Shown here: one piece after another, positions 60,529 to 64,000 of the stretch
Layout of the letters: every line of letters starts with the position of its first letter
How positions within the stretch are numbered: position 1 is the stretch's first letter
Assembly: GCA_963764955.1 (NCBI GenBank)
Contig: CAVXVE010000019.1
Span: 62,001-126,000 of the forward strand
Source of the DNA: Roseiarcus sp963764955
GTDB lineage: Bacteria; Pseudomonadota; Alphaproteobacteria; Rhizobiales; Beijerinckiaceae
Length of the DNA stretch: 64,000 nucleotides
Direction of reading: 5' to 3'
Notes under the pieces: generated by a model
Databases searched by the model: none
What the model saw: the letters and a program-made list of their open reading frames with translations, nothing else
Told to the model about the DNA's origin: nothing
Position numbers and translations under genes: made by a program

Positions 60529-62272
60529 CGCAGCGCTCGGCGCGGGCCATGCGGACGCCGCGCACGGACGGTTCGAGGCGCTTCGCGCCTGCCTGGCGGA
60601 GCCCAAGGTGGTCGTCGGCGGCGGCTTCATCCTCTTCCTTCTGGTCCTGGCGATCTTCGCGCCCTGGATCGCGCCGAAGGATCCGCTGGAGCAGGACGTC
60701 ATCCTCGGGGCGACCCCGCCTGTCTGGATGGCGGGCGGGGAGGCGGGCCACTGGCTGGGGACCGACGATCTCGGCCGCGACATTCTCTCGCGTGTGATTT
60801 ACGGGTCGCGGGTCGCTCTGACCGTGGCCTTCGTCGCGGCGAGCCTCGCCGCCGCGCTGGGGTCCGTGCTTGGCCTTCTTGCGGGCTGGCGCGGCGGCTG
60901 GGTCGACGCGATCGTGTCGCGCGCCGTCGAGATCTGGATGGCCTTTCCGCCCGTGCTGCTGTCGATCCTGCTCGTCGCCGTCGTCGGCGCGGGCGTCGGC
61001 TCGGTCATCGCGGCGATCGCCATCATCGACTGGACGCGCTTCTGCCGCGTCGTGCGCGCCGAGACGATCAACCAGGCGAGCAGCGACTATGTGACCGCGG
61101 CGCGCGCCGTGGGCTTCTCGCGCACGCGCATCCTCATCCGCGAAATCTTCCCCAATGTCCTGCCGGTGCTCATCGCGCTCGTCAGCCTCGAAATGGGCAT
61201 CGCGGTGATCGTCGAGGCGATCCTGTCTTTCGTCGGCCTCTCCGTCTCGTCGGACACGCCGACCTGGGGCGGCATGATCGCGCAGGGACGGCAGTTCATC
61301 CACCAGGGCGCATGGATCCTCGCGGCGCCGCTCATCATGCTGTTCCTGACCGTGCTCGCCTTCAACCTGCTCGGCGAGGGCCTGCGCCGCGCGCTCGATC
61401 CGGTGCTGCAGGCGGTGAGCGAGCCGATTCTCGCGGTTCATGGCCTCAGCGCCGTATCGCAACGCGACCGCACATCCATCCTTCACGACGTCTCGCTCAC
61501 CGTCGATCGCGGCGAAACGCGCGGCCTCGTCGGCGAAAGCGGCGCCGGCAAGACGACGATCGGCAAGGCGATTCTGGGCATTCTTCCGCGCGCCATCCGG
61601 GTCACGGGCGGCAAGATCCGCTTCGATGGGCAGGATCTCCTGACCATGCCGGAAGCTTCGTTGCGCAGGCTCGTCGGCGAGCGCATCGCGCTCATTCCGC
61701 AGGATCCGATGACCGCGCTCAACCCCGGACGGCGGATCGAGGGCCAGCTCACCGACGGCCTGAGACTGTGGCGCGGACTGGACAGCGGCGCGGCGCGCAA
61801 GATCGCGCTCAACCTCCTGGAAGAAGTTCATATTCGCGATCCGGAGCGTGTGCTCGGGTGCTATCCGCATGAACTTTCAGGAGGCATGCGCCAGCGCGTC
61901 CTCATCGCGGCCGCGTTCGCGATGGAGCCGAAGCTGATCGTCGCCGACGAGCCGACCACGGCGCTCGACGTGACGGTGCAGAAGCAGATCCTGCGCCTCG
62001 TCCGCGCCATGCAGCGCGCGCACGGCACGGCGGTCCTCTTCGTCACGCACAATCTCGGCGTGGTGGCTCAGGTCTGCGATGACGTCACGCTCCTGTTCGG
62101 CGGCCGGGTCATCGAACAGGGCCGAACCGCCGAAATGTTCGAGCGGCCGCGACACCCCTATACGCAGGCGCTTCTCGACGCCTGCCCGCGCTATGACAGG
62201 CCGAAGGCTGCGCTGCGCCCCGTGCCCGCCGAAGTGATCGCGCGCCTGCGCGCCGAGGCGGCGGCGCCTTGA
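60521..62272 (+). CDS. Fused permease (DppC-like) and ATP-binding protein (DppD-like)
   Basis: A fusion of 583 residues. Residues 1 to about 295 form a DppC-type permease (WLGTDDLGRDILSRVIYGSR, RAETINQASSDYVTAARAVG, FLSFVGLSVSSDTP-like segment). From about residue 300 a DppD-type ATPase follows: Walker A GESGAGKTTIGK, signature LSGGMRQRVLIAAAF, Walker B LIVADEPTTALDV, and the C-terminal HPYTQALLDACPRY typical of oligopeptide ATPases. No break is visible at the junction, and this fusion is known in other proteobacteria. Overlaps both neighbours (8 nt and TTGA). Confidence 0.92.
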   Translation: MADAALGAGHADAAHGRFEALRACLAEPKVVVGGGFILFLLVLAIFAPWIAPKDPLEQDVILGATPPVWMAGGEAGHWLGTDDLGRDILSRVIYGSRVALTVAFVAASLAAALGSVLGLLAGWRGGWVDAIVSRAVEIWMAFPPVLLSILLVAVVGAGVGSVIAAIAIIDWTRFCRVVRAETINQASSDYVTAARAVGFSRTRILIREIFPNVLPVLIALVSLEMGIAVIVEAILSFVGLSVSSDTPTWGGMIAQGRQFIHQGAWILAAPLIMLFLTVLAFNLLGEGLRRALDPVLQAVSEPILAVHGLSAVSQRDRTSILHDVSLTVDRGETRGLVGESGAGKTTIGKAILGILPRAIRVTGGKIRFDGQDLLTMPEASLRRLVGERIALIPQDPMTALNPGRRIEGQLTDGLRLWRGLDSGAARKIALNLLEEVHIRDPERVLGCYPHELSGGMRQRVLIAAAFAMEPKLIVADEPTTALDVTVQKQILRLVRAMQRAHGTAVLFVTHNLGVVAQVCDDVTLLFGGRVIEQGRTAEMFERPRHPYTQALLDACPRYDRPKAALRPVPAEVIARLRAEAAAP

Positions 62273-63111
62273 GCGCCGATCTTCTTGTCGCCCGCAACAT
62301 CCACGTCGCTTTCGGCGGCGAGCGGCGCCTGTTCGGCGCGCCGTCGCCGCGCGTCGATGTCCTGAGGGGCGTCAGCCTCCGGATCGCGCGCCACGAAACG
62401 GTTGGCGTCGTGGGCGAATCCGGTTCCGGCAAAACCACGCTCGGCCGCGTCCTGCTTCGCCTCGTGGAGCCGACCGAGGGAAGCGTGGAATTCGACGGGC
62501 GCGACATAACGCGTCTGCCCGAGGCGGCGATGCGTCCGTTGCGGCGGCGGATGCAGCCGATCTTTCAGGATCCGCTGGCGTGCCTCAATCCGCGTCAGAC
62601 GATTCTCAGCATCGTCACCGCGCCGATGCTGTTCCATGGCGTCGCGACCGGCCGGGCAGACGCAGAGGCGAAGGCGCGGACGATCTTCGACCGGTTCAGC
62701 CTGCCCGCCGCGTGCCTCGGCCGCTATCCGCACGAACTTTCGGGCGGCCAGCGTCAGCGCGTCGGCATCGCGCGGGCCGCTCTTCTTGCGCCCGATTTTC
62801 TGCTTGCCGACGAGATCGTCTCGGGCCTCGACGTCTCGACCCAGGCGCAGGCGCTGAACCTCATCGGCGGCCTGTCGCGCGATCTCGGCCTCGCCATGGT
62901 TTTCATCAGCCATGACCTCTCGGTGATCCGCGCCGTGTGCGATCGCGTCTATGTGCTCCGGCTCGGCGAGATCGTCGAGGAAGGTCCTTGCGACACCGTC
63001 TTCGCCGCGCCGAAGCACGAGTACACGCGCGCGCTCATCGACGCGATTCCCCTTCCGACCGTCAGTCCGGACTGGCTTCGACGAAACACGGCCGCGGAGG
63101 TCGCGGCGTGA
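62269..63111 (+). CDS. Peptide-type ABC transporter ATP-binding protein (DppF-like)
   Basis: An ATPase of 280 residues. Walker A GESGSGKTTLGRVLLRL, signature LSGGQRQRVGIARAAL, Walker B FLLADEIVSGLDVSTQ, in which the usual 'DEP' reads DEI. The C-terminal HEYTRALIDAIPLPTVSPDW is the peptide-transporter signature. Start TTG at 62269 in a TTGA overlap with the fused gene. Partner of the DppD-like half for driving import. Confidence 0.92.
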   Translation: MSADLLVARNIHVAFGGERRLFGAPSPRVDVLRGVSLRIARHETVGVVGESGSGKTTLGRVLLRLVEPTEGSVEFDGRDITRLPEAAMRPLRRRMQPIFQDPLACLNPRQTILSIVTAPMLFHGVATGRADAEAKARTIFDRFSLPAACLGRYPHELSGGQRQRVGIARAALLAPDFLLADEIVSGLDVSTQAQALNLIGGLSRDLGLAMVFISHDLSVIRAVCDRVYVLRLGEIVEEGPCDTVFAAPKHEYTRALIDAIPLPTVSPDWLRRNTAAEVAA

Positions 63112-63151
63112 CGAGCGTGGCGCGCGGCGCGCCGCTTAATGGAGGGAGAAC

Positions 63152-63762
63152 ATGCGACCAAACGTTCGTTTATGGGCCGCCACGAGCTTTGCGACGTCGG
63201 TTTGCCTCGGGCTCGGAATCGGTCATGGCCGACGGCCTGCCGGGCATGCGCGGGCATGACCACACCGGCATCACGGTTCCCGATATGAAGCAGGCGGTCG
63301 ACTTCTTCGTCGACGTTCTCGGATGCAAGAAGGCGATGTCGTTCGGGCCGTTCTCGGATTCGAAGGGCACGTTCATGAAGGACGCGCTCGACGTCAATCC
63401 GCGCGCAATCATCACCCAGATCACGATGGTCCGCTGCGGCTTTGGTTCGAACATCGAGCTCTTCAGCTACGAGTCGCCCGATCAGAAGGTCGTCCAGCCG
63501 AAGAACAGCGACGTCGGCGGATATCACATCGCCTTCTATGTCGATGACATCAAGGCGGCGGACAAGTATCTGCGTTCGAAAGGCGTCTGGACCCTGTTCG
63601 GTCCCGATTCCGATCACCCAGGGTCCCGCCGCCGGCCAGGCCATCGTCTATTTCAAGGCGCCCTGGGGACTGCAGATGGAGGCGATCTCCTATCCGAACG
63701 GCATGGCCTACGAAAAGGATGCGTCGACGATCCTGTGGTCTCCGAAGGATCCGGCCAAATAG
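63152..63762 (+). pseudogene. Exported VOC (glyoxalase/dioxygenase-fold) protein, two frameshifts
   Basis: A protein of about 202 residues. AGGGAGAAC precedes ATG 63152, whose frame gives MRPNVRLWAATSFATSVCLG and LGIGH, a Sec signal. Near 63,222 the frame changes to MADGLPGMRGHDHTGITVPD. The VOC core keeps metal ligands H (DHTGITV), E (NIELFSYES), H (GGYHIAFYVDD) and E (LQMEAISYP). Near 63,615 a second change joins ...WTLFGP to ITQGPAAGQAIVYFKAPWG, ending DPAK. Without the first change the protein would be cytosolic from ATG 63224, which lacks a ribosome site. VOC proteins isomerise or open rings; the exported form is unusual. Confidence 0.75.
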
Positions 63763-64000
63763 GGCCTGGCCTGGCGCGGCTCCCGGTAGGGCGGCGGAGA
63801 CGCGCCGGCCTCGCTTCGAAGCTTGCACCCGGTCATCGGATCGCACCAGAGATCCAATCGTCCGGATCGCTTCGTCTCTCGAAATGACGACAACGACGCA
63901 ACCGACCATGCGCTAGCTCTGACGAAGAACCCGATTGCCGAGGACGCCAATTCGATCGACCTCAAGCTCGACGTCATCCCCATGTTCGAGGAAACGACCG
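63763..64000. other. Right edge: no complete gene, possible start of a further gene
   Basis: A plus-strand frame close to the edge reads HALALTKNPIAEDANSIDLK then LDVIPMFEETT and runs out of the window. An ATG (63883) lies upstream but in a different frame, ending at a TAG. With the indel density of this part, a real gene could begin here. No family can be named. Confidence 0.3.

Noticed and set aside
59404..60783. 459-codon minus-strand open frame opposite the permease genes
   Set aside because: Shadow frame rich in Arg/Asp/His. The plus strand has clear DppB/DppC features.
46000..63700. Programmed frameshifting as the cause of the many frame changes
   Set aside because: The sites share no slippery motif or downstream structure and occur in unrelated gene families, so it would need many independent signals.
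1..64000. tRNA, rRNA, CRISPR arrays, prophage or insertion sequence
   Set aside because: No cloverleaf-like T-loop contexts, no regularly spaced repeats, and no integrase or transposase motifs were seen on either strand.

Overview
The window is 64 kb of GC-rich, gene-dense DNA. Codon use, operon style, REP-like palindromes of the GTCATGGCC...GGCCATCCACG type and gene content (dapF, DUF721/DciA, mutY, gnd, modABC) suggest an alphaproteobacterium, most likely Rhizobiales/Hyphomicrobiales. This placement is an inference from content. No rRNA, tRNA, CRISPR array or insertion sequence was seen.

Layout. (1) 1-4.2 kb: the 5' end of an LVIVD-repeat gene and an RbsABC-type sugar ABC transporter on the minus strand, whose ATPase is frameshifted. 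(2) 4.5-13.6 kb: a cofactor F420 island. It holds a Ddn-like and a PPOX-like F420 oxidoreductase, two luciferase-like (LLM) oxidoreductases, a protein that keeps every substrate residue of F420-dependent glucose-6-phosphate dehydrogenase, the coupled genes cofE-cofD-cofC, and a fused cofG/cofH FO synthase (fbiC). (3) 14.0-28.1 kb: a catabolic cluster around a second RbsABC transporter, with D-2-hydroxyacid dehydrogenases, a beta-hydroxyacid dehydrogenase, SDRs, a zinc-type alcohol dehydrogenase, two M24 proteins and a short PEP-utilising protein. Its substrate is unknown. (4) 28.4-39.9 kb: mostly housekeeping genes: dienelactone hydrolase, modABC with a divergent molbindin gene, an acyltransferase-like membrane protein, dapF, DUF721, mutY, HAD phosphatase, FkbM methyltransferase, a secreted protein, a 54-residue lipoprotein and gnd. 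(5) 40.2-41.4 kb: an AT-rich island of three small membrane or secreted proteins of unknown function. (6) 41.7-63.8 kb: a thioesterase gene, then a large aromatic catabolic locus. It has two MarR regulators, a salicylyl/anthraniloyl-CoA monooxygenase-reductase with beta-oxidation-like partners and RidA, two phytoene-desaturase-like flavoproteins, a cyclase-family (isatin hydrolase-like) hydrolase, a two-subunit 2-oxoacid:ferredoxin oxidoreductase, a peptide-type ABC importer and an apparently exported VOC protein.

How the genes may work together. In the F420 island, the glucose-6-phosphate dehydrogenase homologue would reduce F420, and the Ddn, PPOX and LLM proteins would spend F420H2. gnd at 38-40 kb could take the 6-phosphogluconate onward. 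In the right-hand locus, the parts fit a route isatin -> isatinate (2-aminophenylglyoxylate) -> anthraniloyl-CoA -> ring-reduced intermediates -> central metabolism. The oxidoreductase would make the CoA thioester directly, and no CoA ligase is visible. This is a hypothesis that would tie the locus to indole or indole-3-acetate (auxin) breakdown.

Quality warning. Single-base frame disruptions are rare up to 46 kb (about 3,250 and 16,620), but there are at least two dozen between 46.0 and 63.7 kb, plus one in-frame TAG. The reading resumes with conserved sequence each time, so either this part of the assembly is error-prone or the locus is decaying. Frame-broken genes are listed as single 'pseudogene' entries spanning the whole gene.
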